Positions 8,508-18,242 of a DNA stretch of 34,787 bases are shown here, piece after piece. The notes under the pieces are model-generated. The model was not told the DNA's origin, ran no database searches, and saw only the letters and a list, made by a program, of their open reading frames with translations. Location of the stretch: the NCBI RefSeq assembly GCF_003253485.1, contig NZ_QKTX01000025.1, positions 1 through 34,787 on the forward strand, read 5' to 3'. This DNA is from Algoriphagus aquaeductus (lineage in GTDB: Bacteria; Bacteroidota; Bacteroidia; Cytophagales; Cyclobacteriaceae). Position numbers and translations under genes: made by a program. Position 1 is the first letter of the stretch; every line of letters starts with the position of its first letter.

Positions 8508-9086
8508 TTACTTAGCCAGAAAATCGTTCACCAGCTTCACTGTCTCCTCCGAGGAGCGCTCAAAGTCATCATTGAGCACACTTACATCAAACTGGGGCTC
8601 AAAGGTCATCTCAAACTTTGCTTTGTAGATGCGCCGGGAAAGGGATTCGGGTGTTTCGGTCCCGCGGTCATTGAGTCGGGAAGCGAGGGTCTCCAACGAG
8701 GGCACTTTGACAAAAATAGCAAGGGCCTGATCTCCGAAATACTTTTTCAGGGCCAATCCCCCTTTCACATCGACATCAAAAATGACGGCTTTGCCACTGT
8801 CCCAGATGCGTTGCACTTCTTCTTTAAGGGTGCCGTAAAAATTTCCTTCGTAGACCTCTTCCCACTCCACAAAGGCGTCTTCATCGATTTTCTGCTTGAA
8901 TTCTTCAATACTCAAAAAGTAATAATCTCTGCCATGCACTTCATGTCTCCCTCTTTTGTCCCGGGTACAGGCCGAGATCGAGAAGCCCAGATGGGGCACA
9001 TGCTGGATCAGATGCTTGACAAGGGAGGTTTTTCCGGATCCGGAGGGAGCGGAGAAAATAATGGCTTTGCCGGAAGGGTTACTCAT
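8508..9086 (-). CDS. gmk: Guanylate kinase
   Basis: A 192-aa guanylate kinase that phosphorylates GMP to GDP with ATP. The P-loop SAPSGSGKTSL is near residues 12-22. The GMP-binding region includes STRD-like ACTRDKRGRHEVHGRDYYFLS and the FVEWEEVYEGNFYGTLKEEV segment, followed by DVDVKGGLALKK. The lid region has LNDRGTETPESLSRR. Length is typical for bacteria. The start ATG overlaps the stop of the upstream anti-sigma-like gene in an ATGA arrangement (9083-9086), which suggests translational coupling, and the nadD start follows the stop by 2 bp. Confidence 0.97.
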   Translation of the reverse strand: MSNPSGKAIIFSAPSGSGKTSLVKHLIQHVPHLGFSISACTRDKRGRHEVHGRDYYFLSIEEFKQKIDEDAFVEWEEVYEGNFYGTLKEEVQRIWDSGKAVIFDVDVKGGLALKKYFGDQALAIFVKVPSLETLASRLNDRGTETPESLSRRIYKAKFEMTFEPQFDVSVLNDDFERSSEETVKLVNDFLAK

Positions 9087-9355
9087 CGGACGTCGTGGAT
9101 CATCTGTCGAATCGAGTCCGCCAGTTTTTCAGGTAAAGGTTGCTTGGTGCACTTGGTTTTCAGCACTTCCCGGATCGCTTGCTCCAGGTGAAAATGTTCG
9201 AAACAGGGCTGGCACTTTTCCAGTTTTTGTTTCAAAAGATCCTTTCCCTCCTCTCCCAGCTCTCCGTCCAGGATACTTTCCAGCAGCTGAAAACACTTGC
9301 TCACATCGCTGCACTGCAGCTTTCGCTCACCGGATGATAAATTGTTATTTTCCAT
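9083..9355 (-). CDS. Anti-sigma factor-like protein
   Basis: A 90-aa soluble protein from the ATG at 9355; the longer frame from 9409 overlaps the sigma gene and adds a basic stretch unlike the family. The sequence has the zinc-binding anti-sigma layout: ILDGELGEEGKDLLKQKLEKCQPCFEHF, where CxxC sits at the usual place of the HxxxCxxC motif. The His normally four residues before the first Cys is Lys here (KLEKC). Other Cys lie near the N-terminus (QCSDVSKC) and after the motif (TKC), so metal binding may use different ligands or be absent. It starts 10 bp after the stop of the ECF sigma factor gene, which strongly suggests it controls that sigma factor. No membrane segment is visible. Confidence 0.75.
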   Translation of the reverse strand: MENNNLSSGERKLQCSDVSKCFQLLESILDGELGEEGKDLLKQKLEKCQPCFEHFHLEQAIREVLKTKCTKQPLPEKLADSIRQMIHDVR

Positions 9356-9365
9356 AGGTAATCGT

Positions 9366-9962
9366 TTATTCCTCCTCTTCGTCCGTATTGTAACCCATCG
9401 ACTGGGCATATCCTTTCAATTTGTCTTTCAAAAGATTCCTGGCCCGATGGAGCCTGGATCTTACCGTCCCAATCGGGATGTCAAGAATTTTGGCCATTTC
9501 CTCATAGGTGAATCCCTCTAAGTCAGCCAAAATGATCACCGTACGGAAATCCACTGCCAAGGCATTGAGTGCATTGGAGATCTCGTCTCCGAGCATATCC
9601 TTGACCGACTCGGCACGCAGATCGGTGGTACTCTGGTAGTCAACATCATCGGAGTTGTAGAAAGTTTCCACTTCCTGATAATCCACCTTGGCTGGCTGCT
9701 TGCTTTTCTTGCGGTATTCGTTGATGAAGCTGTTTTTGAGGATCCGGAAAAGCCAGGCTTTGGCATTGGTCCCCTGCTCAAAGGAATTGATAAATCGGAA
9801 CGCCTTCATGTAGGTATCCTGCACCAGATCTTTGGCATCGTCCTCATCAAAGGTGAGTCGAAACGCAAAGTTGTACATCGAATCGATGTGTGGCATAAAC
9901 TCCCCATCAAAGATGGACGTCTTTTCTTCCTGAGAATATTTCCTTCGCTGTACTTCAGACAT
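9366..9962 (-). CDS. ECF-family RNA polymerase sigma factor
   Basis: A 198-aa sigma-70 factor of the extracytoplasmic function type. The ATG at 9962 is chosen over a TTG three codons upstream. Region 2 is PHIDSMYNFAFRLTFDEDDAKDLVQDTYMKAF... with KAWLFRILKNSFINEYRKKSK. Region 4 is RTVIILADLEGFTYEEMAKILDIPIGTVRSRLHRARNLLK, a clear helix-turn-helix. The acidic C-terminal tail (TDEEEE) and the insert between regions 2 and 4 resemble the SigH-like ECF factors of Cytophagales. It is the first gene of an operon with an anti-sigma-like protein, gmk and nadD; whether it directs transcription of these genes cannot be told from sequence. Confidence 0.92.
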   Translation of the reverse strand: MSEVQRRKYSQEEKTSIFDGEFMPHIDSMYNFAFRLTFDEDDAKDLVQDTYMKAFRFINSFEQGTNAKAWLFRILKNSFINEYRKKSKQPAKVDYQEVETFYNSDDVDYQSTTDLRAESVKDMLGDEISNALNALAVDFRTVIILADLEGFTYEEMAKILDIPIGTVRSRLHRARNLLKDKLKGYAQSMGYNTDEEEE

Positions 9963-10003
9963 AAGCCCCAAAAGTAATCATTGCCCTAATTTATCACTAT
10001 ACC

Positions 10004-10037
10004 TTGGACTTAAAGTCAGGGTATTTTGATAATTTTG
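10004..10037 (+). promoter_or_regulatory. Candidate Bacteroidota-type promoter for the acyltransferase gene
   Basis: TAATTTTG at 10030-10037 fits the TAnnTTTG -7 consensus exactly, and TTG at 10004-10006 could serve as the -33 element at a spacing of 23 bp, the long end of the accepted range. It lies 54 bp before the ATG at 10092 and overlaps the region an alternative upstream TTG start (10026) would need, which argues for the 10092 start. Confidence 0.35.
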
Positions 10038-10091
10038 TCGAGATTTCTTCCCGATAACCGAACGGGAATTCCCGATACCTTATCGAAGTAT

Positions 10092-10928
10092 ATGTTTTTC
10101 TTTAGGCTGCTGTCCTACCTCCCACTTCCGGTTTTATATCTATTTTCTGATCTCCTTTATCTGGTGGCCAGGTATGGTGTAGGCTATCGCAAAAAAGTGA
10201 TTGATGACAATCTCCGATTCGCTTTTCCTGAAAAAACTGCGGATGAACGAAAGAAAATCAGAAATGCTTTCTATCGCAATTTTACCGATTCTTTTGCCGA
10301 GACCATCAAGTGTCTGACGATTTCCGAATCAGAGTTTCGGCGGAGATTCCAGGTGATCAACCAAAATGGACTCGATGCTCCGGTCAAAAATGGAAAAAGC
10401 GCTCTGATGATGGCAGGGCACATTTTCAACTGGGAAATGGGAGTCATCGGCACCAATCTCCACTCGGAAGTACCGGTAGAAACAGTCTATCTCAAAGTCA
10501 ACAACCCCTTCTTCAACGAGTTGATGAAAAAAATCCGGACACGATTTGGCGGATATGTTACGGAAAAAAATGAGTTTAAGCGGAGGATGCTTACTTTGGG
10601 CAGAGATCCGAGAATAGTATTGTTGGGTTCGGACCAGCGTCCACCCAGATCGGAAAACCGATACCAACGCCAATTCCTGAATCGGCCGGCGGTATTTTTC
10701 GAAGGGGCGGAATTTCTCTCCAAAAAAATGGATCTTCCGGTGCTTTATGGAAAAATGCTAAAAGTAAAACGAGGCTATTACCGATACGAATTCATCCCCT
10801 TGGCTCAACCTCCTTATGATGGACAGGCCGCCCATAGTGTGACCGACCGCTTTTGTGAAATGCTGGAAAGCAACATCCGGGAGCAACCAGACCTATACCT
10901 CTGGAGTCACAAACGATGGAAAATCTGA
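10092..10928 (+). CDS. Lipid A biosynthesis acyltransferase-like protein (LpxL/HtrB family)
   Basis: A 278-aa inner-membrane-associated acyltransferase of the LpxL/LpxM (LPLAT) family, which adds a secondary acyl chain to lipid A or a related lipid. The start at 10092 is preferred because it places the hydrophobic anchor FFFRLLSYLPLPVLYLFSDLLYL right at the N-terminus; the upstream TTG start (10026) adds 22 non-hydrophobic residues. The catalytic-type H(x4)E/D motif appears as HIFNWEMG, and GSDQRPPR is the second conserved block. The N-terminal DNLRFAFPEKT and NFTDSFAETIK segments are also typical. It is transcribed away from the sigma factor gene across a 129-bp gap. Confidence 0.9.
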   Translation: MFFFRLLSYLPLPVLYLFSDLLYLVARYGVGYRKKVIDDNLRFAFPEKTADERKKIRNAFYRNFTDSFAETIKCLTISESEFRRRFQVINQNGLDAPVKNGKSALMMAGHIFNWEMGVIGTNLHSEVPVETVYLKVNNPFFNELMKKIRTRFGGYVTEKNEFKRRMLTLGRDPRIVLLGSDQRPPRSENRYQRQFLNRPAVFFEGAEFLSKKMDLPVLYGKMLKVKRGYYRYEFIPLAQPPYDGQAAHSVTDRFCEMLESNIREQPDLYLWSHKRWKI

Positions 10929-10997
10929 TAGATCAGTTTGTATCCAAGAAAAAAATGAACCTGAAGACAGATTAAATCAGAAGAATCCTCCAGATGG

Positions 10998-11032
10998 TTG
11001 TCTCTTGTCTCTAACTTCTTGCCTCTAGCTTC
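10998..11032 (+). repeat. Degenerate heptad tandem repeat
   Basis: Five consecutive 7-bp units, TTGTCTC TTGTCTC TAACTTC TTGCCTC TAGCTTC, directly upstream of the helicase gene. All units share T at position 1 and C at position 7. Function unknown; it could be a slippage-prone spacer. Confidence 0.55.
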
Positions 11033-11056
11033 TCTTTTGTCTAGTATCTTTAAAAA

Positions 11057-13318
11057 ATGGATTACCTCAAGGAACTCAATCCCCCACAGCGGCAGGCCGT
11101 AGAGCATACCGATGGCCCGGTGATGATCATCGCTGGTGCCGGTTCGGGCAAAACCCGCGTGCTGACCTACCGCATTGCCCACCTGATCTATGCCAAAGGA
11201 ATTGATCCTTTCAACATTCTTTCGCTGACATTTACCAATAAAGCAGCGAGTGAAATGAAGCACCGGATCGAAAAGCTGGTCGGACTGGAGGCCAGAAATA
11301 CCTGGATGGGAACGTTTCACTCCATTTTTGCAAAAATCCTGAGAGTGGAATCGGACAAGATTGGCTATCCTTCCAATTTCACCATCTATGATACAGACGA
11401 TTCCAAATCACTCATTCGCACCCTGGTCAAAGAAATGCGCTTGGATGACAAAGTGTACAAGCCAAGCGTTGTCCTGTCGAGGATTTCCGGCGCCAAAAAC
11501 CGATTAATTTCCTGGCAGGCCTATCAAAATGATCCCTTTGTCAAAGCGGATGACGAAGCCGCTCAAAAACCCCGAATGGGCGAAATTTACCAGAAATATC
11601 AAGAGCGCCTGTTCAAAGCCGGAGCGATGGACTTTGACGACCTGCTTTTCAATACCAACGTCCTGTTTCGCGATCACCTGGACGTGCTCAACAAGTATCA
11701 GCAGCGCTTCAAATATGTGATGGTGGATGAGTTTCAGGACACCAACATTTCCCAATACCTGATCACCAAAAAGCTTGCGGCTGTCCATCAAAACATCTGT
11801 GTGGTAGGGGACGATGCCCAGAGTATCTATGCCTTTCGCGGAGCGGATATTCAAAACATCCTCAATTTCGAGAAAGACTACCCCGATCTGTTTGTGGTCA
11901 AACTGGAGCAAAACTACCGCTCCACCAAGACCATTGTGGAGGCGGCCAACTCGATCATCGACAAAAACCAAGCCCAGCTCAAAAAGACGGTGTGGACCTC
12001 CAATCCGGACGGAGATCTGATTGAACTGATCAAAGCGACTTCGGACAATGAAGAGGGCAGGATCGTAGCGACCACCATTTTCGAAGAAAAAAACAACAAA
12101 AAGCTAAACAACAGCGACTTTGCCATCCTCTACCGGACCAACTCCCAATCGCGGGCCATGGAGGAGGCGCTTCGCAAAATGAACCTTACCTACAAAATCG
12201 TAGGAGGTCTTTCTTTCTACCAGCGAAAGGAAATCAAAGATCTGATGGCCTATTTGAGGTTTGCTGTCAATCCTGCGGATGAGGAAGCCTTTAAACGGAT
12301 CATCAATTATCCAAAAAGGGGAATTGGTGACACTTCTGTCGAAAAAATCCTCGTCTCGGCCTATGAGCATGACATCCCGCTTTGGGATGTGGTGCAAAAC
12401 GCACACAGCTTTTTGGGCGGTCGTGCAGGAAGTTCCGTGGACGACTTTGCGACGATGATCAAGGCCTTTCAGATCGAAATCGAACGGAAAGATGCCTTTG
12501 AGGCGGCAAGCTCCGTAGCCAAGCAGAGCGGGCTTTTGCGCGAGCTCTACGAAGACAAAACCATCGAAGGGCTCAACCGCTACGAAAACGTCCAGGAATT
12601 GCTCAATGCGATCAAGGAGTATGTGGACAATCCTGAAAATGAGGATAAAAGCCTCGGGGCTTTCCTCCAGGAGATTGCCCTCCTGACCGACAATGATCAG
12701 GACAAGGACCAGACAGATGCCATCACCCTGATGACCATCCACTCCTCCAAGGGACTGGAATTCAAGCAGGTATTTGTAGTAGGCATGGAAGAAGACCTGT
12801 TTCCATCCCAAATGATGATGCAAAGCCGGGAAGATCTTGAGGAAGAACGGCGGCTCTTTTATGTGGCAAGTACTCGGGCCATGGAAAAACTGTACTTGAC
12901 TTATGCTTTGACCCGATATCGATTTGGCCGTTTGCTCAATTGCGAACCCAGCCGCTTTCTGGAAGAAGTTGATCCTTCCACTATCAAAGTAAATAAGCGA
13001 ATGACGGCTACCCGTGAAATGCCCGGGGCATTGAGACGGGAGGGTTTACCGGGATCCCAGGGATTTATCGGGATCAAAAAACAACCCGAAACACGAGTGA
13101 CCTCCACGTTGAAGATTCATACCCCAAGTCCCGACTTCAAGCCAAGCAACACCAACAACCTTCAGGCAGGACAATTGGTCGAGCACCCTAAATTCGGGTT
13201 TGGAAAAGTTCAAAAAATTGAAACAGAAGGCCTTAACAAAAAGGCAAGCATCGATTTTGAGCATTTTGGGGAGAAGACATTATTGCTTAGCTTTGCCAAG
13301 CTCAGAATTATTGACTAA
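11057..13318 (+). CDS. pcrA: ATP-dependent DNA helicase, PcrA/UvrD family
   Basis: A 753-aa superfamily 1A 3'-5' helicase for DNA repair and replication-fork maintenance. The Q-motif region LNPPQRQAVEH is at residues 8-18 and Walker A AGAGSGKT at 26-33. Motif Ia is LTFTNKAASEM near 57-67, motif II VDEFQDTN at 223-230, motif III GDDAQSIYAFRGAD, motif IV QNYRST and motif V IHSSKGLEF. Motif VI is RRLFYVASTRA. The C-terminal PcrA-type tail LVEHPKFGFGKVQKIE is present. Length is typical. It has its own short upstream region and ends at a likely terminator. Confidence 0.97.
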   Translation: MDYLKELNPPQRQAVEHTDGPVMIIAGAGSGKTRVLTYRIAHLIYAKGIDPFNILSLTFTNKAASEMKHRIEKLVGLEARNTWMGTFHSIFAKILRVESDKIGYPSNFTIYDTDDSKSLIRTLVKEMRLDDKVYKPSVVLSRISGAKNRLISWQAYQNDPFVKADDEAAQKPRMGEIYQKYQERLFKAGAMDFDDLLFNTNVLFRDHLDVLNKYQQRFKYVMVDEFQDTNISQYLITKKLAAVHQNICVVGDDAQSIYAFRGADIQNILNFEKDYPDLFVVKLEQNYRSTKTIVEAANSIIDKNQAQLKKTVWTSNPDGDLIELIKATSDNEEGRIVATTIFEEKNNKKLNNSDFAILYRTNSQSRAMEEALRKMNLTYKIVGGLSFYQRKEIKDLMAYLRFAVNPADEEAFKRIINYPKRGIGDTSVEKILVSAYEHDIPLWDVVQNAHSFLGGRAGSSVDDFATMIKAFQIEIERKDAFEAASSVAKQSGLLRELYEDKTIEGLNRYENVQELLNAIKEYVDNPENEDKSLGAFLQEIALLTDNDQDKDQTDAITLMTIHSSKGLEFKQVFVVGMEEDLFPSQMMMQSREDLEEERRLFYVASTRAMEKLYLTYALTRYRFGRLLNCEPSRFLEEVDPSTIKVNKRMTATREMPGALRREGLPGSQGFIGIKKQPETRVTSTLKIHTPSPDFKPSNTNNLQAGQLVEHPKFGFGKVQKIETEGLNKKASIDFEHFGEKTLLLSFAKLRIID

Positions 13319-13350
13319 TCACCTGCTTCCCTGTCTATTGGTGATTTTTT
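13317..13350 (+). terminator. Likely terminator after the helicase gene
   Basis: AATCACC (13317-13323) pairs with GGTGATT (13340-13346) around a 16-nt loop, followed by T at 13345-13350. The stem begins within the helicase stop codon. The loop is somewhat large, so efficiency is uncertain. Confidence 0.6.
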
Positions 13351-13383
13351 GCTACCTTATATGAGGCAAAAACGGGAGGTACT

Positions 13384-14046
13384 ATGGAGCAACAGGATTC
13401 AGAAAAACAACAACTCATTTTGAAAGAATACGGAAAAAACATTCAACAACTGGTGAATCACATCACCGGTATTGAAGATCGTGAAAAGCGCACACAAAGT
13501 GCCTACACCGTCATCGAAATCATCAAACAGCTTTTCCCTGCCATGAAGCAGGAAAACGACCAAAAACTTTGGGATGATATTTACATCATGTCAGATTTCA
13601 AACTCGATGTAGATGGGCCATTCCCGATGCCTGAAAAAGAATTGCTTGGCAAAAAACCTCTTCCGGTCGGCTATCCCAAAGGAGAGGTCAAGTTTAAACA
13701 CTACGGGCGCAACATTGAAAAACTCATCGAGAAGGCCATTGAGATCGAAAACGATGAGGAGCAGGAAAACGCCATCATTTACATCGGTCAGTTGATGCGT
13801 AGCTTCCACTCTACCTGGAATAGGGACAATTTTGACGATGGCATCATCCTTGACGATATCAAAACGCTCTCCAAAGGTCGCTTGCATATCGACCTGGAAA
13901 AAGTGAGGGAAAACGCATTGTTTGAATCCAACACCCGTCGTGACTTCAAAATCCCCCACATCGAAGAGGAGCATCAGAAAAAGAAGCATCAAAACCATGG
14001 CGGTGGTAAAAAACACCGCAATAGCGGACACAAAAAACGCAGATAA
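13384..14046 (+). CDS. DUF4290 family protein
   Basis: A 220-aa conserved protein of Bacteroidota recognised by its sequence and its position directly before murA (4-bp gap), an arrangement widespread in the phylum. Function is unknown. The sequence looks internally duplicated: YGKNIQQLVNHITGIED...TVIEIIKQL (about 16-50) resembles YGRNIEKLIEKAIEIEN...IIYIGQLMRS (about 107-140), each followed by a related DD-containing segment. The last 25 residues are very rich in Lys, His and Gly (KKKHQNHGGGKKHRNSGHKK), a possible nucleic-acid or membrane-phosphate binding tail. No signal peptide or membrane segment is seen, so it is probably cytoplasmic. A role tied to cell-wall synthesis is suggested only by the neighbour. 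Confidence 0.85.
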   Translation: MEQQDSEKQQLILKEYGKNIQQLVNHITGIEDREKRTQSAYTVIEIIKQLFPAMKQENDQKLWDDIYIMSDFKLDVDGPFPMPEKELLGKKPLPVGYPKGEVKFKHYGRNIEKLIEKAIEIENDEEQENAIIYIGQLMRSFHSTWNRDNFDDGIILDDIKTLSKGRLHIDLEKVRENALFESNTRRDFKIPHIEEEHQKKKHQNHGGGKKHRNSGHKKRR

Positions 14047-14050
14047 GTAA

Positions 14051-15358
<1,308 letters not shown>

Positions 15359-15410
15359 TCGCTTTACCTTATCTAGACGATTCATCAGGCTATTTTAAAT
15401 TTTTGTAGAA

Positions 15411-16388
15411 TTGATCGAAGAAATTACAGTGAATCGAAATCCTCCGGCTAACCTGAAGCCGGAGGATTATCCACTGTTTCGTCAATCTTTACAAACCACT
15501 TTTCGGCGGCTGCATCCCATTACCATTAAAAATGCCTGGATTCTTCAGGATACCGTTTTTTCACCGGGAGAATTCCGCTTTTATTCAGAATTCACCCATC
15601 AAAAAAAACTTCCGCTTCTCCCTATAGCTAAAAGGATAGGTCTTTGCGCGGTGAAATCCTGGAAAAAAATCCCGAAGGGAATTTGGATTTTGGACGAATG
15701 GAGCCCCAATTATTTTCATTGGATGGCAGACTGTCTTCCCAGATTGTGGGAAGGATTAGACAGGGCACCTGAGTTTTCGGTTATTCTGCCAGAGTTTTTT
15801 AAAAATATCCCCTTTGTCGTTCAATCTTTGAGTTTGATCAAAGTCCGGGTAGAATATTTCAAAACTTCAGAAAATGTAAAAGTAGATACCCTGGTACTTA
15901 CTGCCCGCACAGCCAGCTATCCCAATTTCAACCTTCCTTTAACCAAAAGGACAAGAGCAAATCTCGCACTTCACTCCACCAAATCCCCTTGGAGAAAAAT
16001 CTACATCAGCCGAAAATTTGCTCCAAAAAGAAGGGCACACAACGAGGATGAGGTGGAAGTTTTATTGGTGAAAAAGGGTTTTGAAATCGTTTATGCAGAA
16101 AAGCTGACGGTACACCAACAGATTCGATTGATGTCAGAAACGTCCGTTTTGGCGGGCCTGCATGGGGCAGCATTGACCAATATGTTTTTTTTACCAAAAA
16201 CCGCCAAAGTCCTGGAACTGAGAAACCAAAATGATCACCTGACTCAGTGCTTTTTCAAATTAGCTTCTGCTCTGGACTTGGCCTATTATTACACCCTCAA
16301 CCGGGGAGATAGTGAAAACACCATTCTCACCGATTTCACTATAGATCTTGAGGCATTGGACAAAACGCTCGACCAAATTCTCTTCTAA
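15411..16388 (+). CDS. Glycosyltransferase family 61 protein
   Basis: A 325-aa protein with the GT61 (DUF563) pattern: WSPNYFHWMADCLPRLW at about residues 99-115, KIYISRKFAPKRR near 197-209, and the C-terminal LAGLHGAALTNMFFLPKTAKVLEL near 253-276. Members transfer sugars such as xylose or GlcNAc; in bacteria they are often in envelope polysaccharide or O-glycan synthesis. The acceptor here is unknown. No ATG lies in frame between the upstream stop (15396-15398) and the catalytic region, so translation must begin at a non-ATG codon: TTG at 15411, with GTG at 15429 as an alternative. No signal peptide, so probably cytoplasmic. It is a distance of 52 bp from murA and may be part of that transcript. 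Confidence 0.88.
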   Translation: MIEEITVNRNPPANLKPEDYPLFRQSLQTTFRRLHPITIKNAWILQDTVFSPGEFRFYSEFTHQKKLPLLPIAKRIGLCAVKSWKKIPKGIWILDEWSPNYFHWMADCLPRLWEGLDRAPEFSVILPEFFKNIPFVVQSLSLIKVRVEYFKTSENVKVDTLVLTARTASYPNFNLPLTKRTRANLALHSTKSPWRKIYISRKFAPKRRAHNEDEVEVLLVKKGFEIVYAEKLTVHQQIRLMSETSVLAGLHGAALTNMFFLPKTAKVLELRNQNDHLTQCFFKLASALDLAYYYTLNRGDSENTILTDFTIDLEALDKTLDQILF

Positions 16389-16506
16389 AAACCCGCTAAA
16401 TTCCAGCCTTTTATATTGAATCTTTGGCTGATTCTTGCAAACCCATTGCCCTATTCTCTTATTTTTTGGTAACTTCTTGGCGAAATTTCTCAACCCAACT
16501 TAACCT

Positions 16507-18225
16507 ATGACCAAGAAAAAACTCCGTAGCCAAGAATGGTACGGACGGACCGGAAAAGACGGCATCATCTACCGGTCCTGGATGAAAAACCAAGGACTAC
16601 CCCATCACCTTTTTAATGGAGAAAAGCCGGTCATCGGCATTTGCAATACTTGGTCCGAACTAACGCCCTGCAACGCTCATTTTAGAGATTTGGCAGAAGC
16701 CCTGAAGAGAGGAATTTGGGAGGCCGGTGGTTTTCCACTTGAATTTCCCGTGATGTCGCTCGGCGAGTGCTCGATCAAACCCACCGCCATGTTGTTCCGG
16801 AATTTGGCCTCCATGGATGTGGAAGAAAGCATTCGTGCCAACCCCATGGACGGGGTAGTGCTGATGTGTGGCTGTGACAAAACGACTCCATCCCTTGTCA
16901 TGGGGGCAGCTTCAGTCAATCTACCCACTTTGGTTTTATCAGGCGGCCCGATGCTGATCGGGAGATTTCGGGGGAAAAAAATCGGCACCTCTGATATTTG
17001 GAGATTTGCCGAGGACTTTAAAGTAGGCAAATTGACTCAGGAAGACATGATCGAAGTCGAATCCTCCATGTCCAGGTCCATCGGGCATTGTGCACCAATG
17101 GGTACCGCCTCAACTATGGCCGCCATGGTAGAAGCTCTTGGCTTGGCACTGCCTGACAATGCCACGATTCCGGCGGCGGATTCCAGAAGGAAAGTCCTCG
17201 CTCACCTGGCAGGAATGCGAATCGTAGAAATGGTCAAGGAGGACTTGACTATGGATAAAATCCTTACGCGAAAAGCTTTTGAAAATTCCATCATGGTCAA
17301 TGCCGCCATAGGGGGTTCGACTAATTTTATCCTGCACCTCACAGCAATTGCCAAGCGGATTGGCGTGGAATTGGACCTTACCGATTTTGATCATTTCTCC
17401 TCCAAAATACCGCTGATTGCCAATGTGCAGCCATCTGGTGAGCATTGGGTGGAAGACCTTTTCTATGCGGGAGGAATGCCCGCGGTTATGAAAGAGATCC
17501 AAAAACACCTCCATACGGATGCCCTGACGGTCAATGGAAAAACCATCGGTGAAAACATCTCCAAGGCTGAATGTTGGGATCGAAATCTGATCGGAACGCT
17601 AGAGCACCCGATCAAACCCGAATCAGGCATCGCTGTACTCAAAGGAAATCTATGCCCAAATGGCGCCGTCCTCAAGCCTTCTGCCGCTTCTCCAAATCTG
17701 TTGAAGCATACCGGCAGAGCAGTCGTATTTGAAAATATTGATGAATACAAAGCCAAAGTGGATGATCCCAATCTGGATATTGATGAGACTTGTGTAATGG
17801 TCATGAAAAATGTGGGACCAAAAGGATATCCTGGAATGCCCGAAGTGGGAAATATGGGACTCCCCAAAAAGTTGCTTGAAAAAGGAGTCAAGGATATGGT
17901 TCGGATTTCGGATGGCCGGATGAGTGGGACTGGTTTTGGAACAGTTGTATTGCATGTATCTCCCGAGTCGGCCATTGGCGGACCATTGGCTTTTGTCCAA
18001 AACGATGACCTGATCGAATTGGACGTACCCAACAGAACCCTGAACTTGTTGATTTCAGAGGAGGAATTTGAAAACAGAAGAAAGGATTTTGTGCCGACCC
18101 AATTACCCTATGAACGAGGCTATGTAAATCTATTCCTGGACAAGGTCAACCAAGCTCATGATGGAGTGGATTTCGATTTTCTCCAGGGAAGTTCTGGAGC
18201 AGAAGTAAAAAGAGATTCGCATTGA
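16507..18225 (+). CDS. IlvD/Edd family sugar-acid dehydratase (L-arabinonate/D-xylonate dehydratase-like)
   Basis: A 572-aa iron-sulphur dehydratase. Cysteine ligands match those of the structurally known L-arabinonate dehydratase: C55 (TPCN), C123 (CGCDKTTPS) and C195 (GHCAPMGTA), with E87, D124 and K125 as Mg/carbamylated-Lys site and the catalytic Ser in DGRMSGTGFG. The SGGPML and GMRIVEMVKEDL blocks also follow the pentonate dehydratases rather than the branched-chain enzyme IlvD. It would convert an aldonic acid to a 2-keto-3-deoxy acid. It heads a four-gene plus-strand operon with an SDR, an acetoacetate-decarboxylase-like protein and a second SDR. The exact sugar acid cannot be told from sequence; dihydroxy-acid dehydratase is a less likely alternative. 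Confidence 0.88.
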   Translation: MTKKKLRSQEWYGRTGKDGIIYRSWMKNQGLPHHLFNGEKPVIGICNTWSELTPCNAHFRDLAEALKRGIWEAGGFPLEFPVMSLGECSIKPTAMLFRNLASMDVEESIRANPMDGVVLMCGCDKTTPSLVMGAASVNLPTLVLSGGPMLIGRFRGKKIGTSDIWRFAEDFKVGKLTQEDMIEVESSMSRSIGHCAPMGTASTMAAMVEALGLALPDNATIPAADSRRKVLAHLAGMRIVEMVKEDLTMDKILTRKAFENSIMVNAAIGGSTNFILHLTAIAKRIGVELDLTDFDHFSSKIPLIANVQPSGEHWVEDLFYAGGMPAVMKEIQKHLHTDALTVNGKTIGENISKAECWDRNLIGTLEHPIKPESGIAVLKGNLCPNGAVLKPSAASPNLLKHTGRAVVFENIDEYKAKVDDPNLDIDETCVMVMKNVGPKGYPGMPEVGNMGLPKKLLEKGVKDMVRISDGRMSGTGFGTVVLHVSPESAIGGPLAFVQNDDLIELDVPNRTLNLLISEEEFENRRKDFVPTQLPYERGYVNLFLDKVNQAHDGVDFDFLQGSSGAEVKRDSH

Positions 18226-18242
18226 TTTAAGGTATGCCAACA

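Noticed and set aside
9946..9981. TACTTTTG upstream of the sigma factor gene as a -7 element
   Set aside because: It fits TAnnTTTG, but no -33 TTG is at a proper distance and it is too close to the start codon.
11045..11052. TATCTTTA with TTG 23 bp upstream as a promoter for pcrA
   Set aside because: The -7 box mismatches the consensus and ends only 4 bp before the ATG, requiring a leaderless mRNA; evidence too weak.
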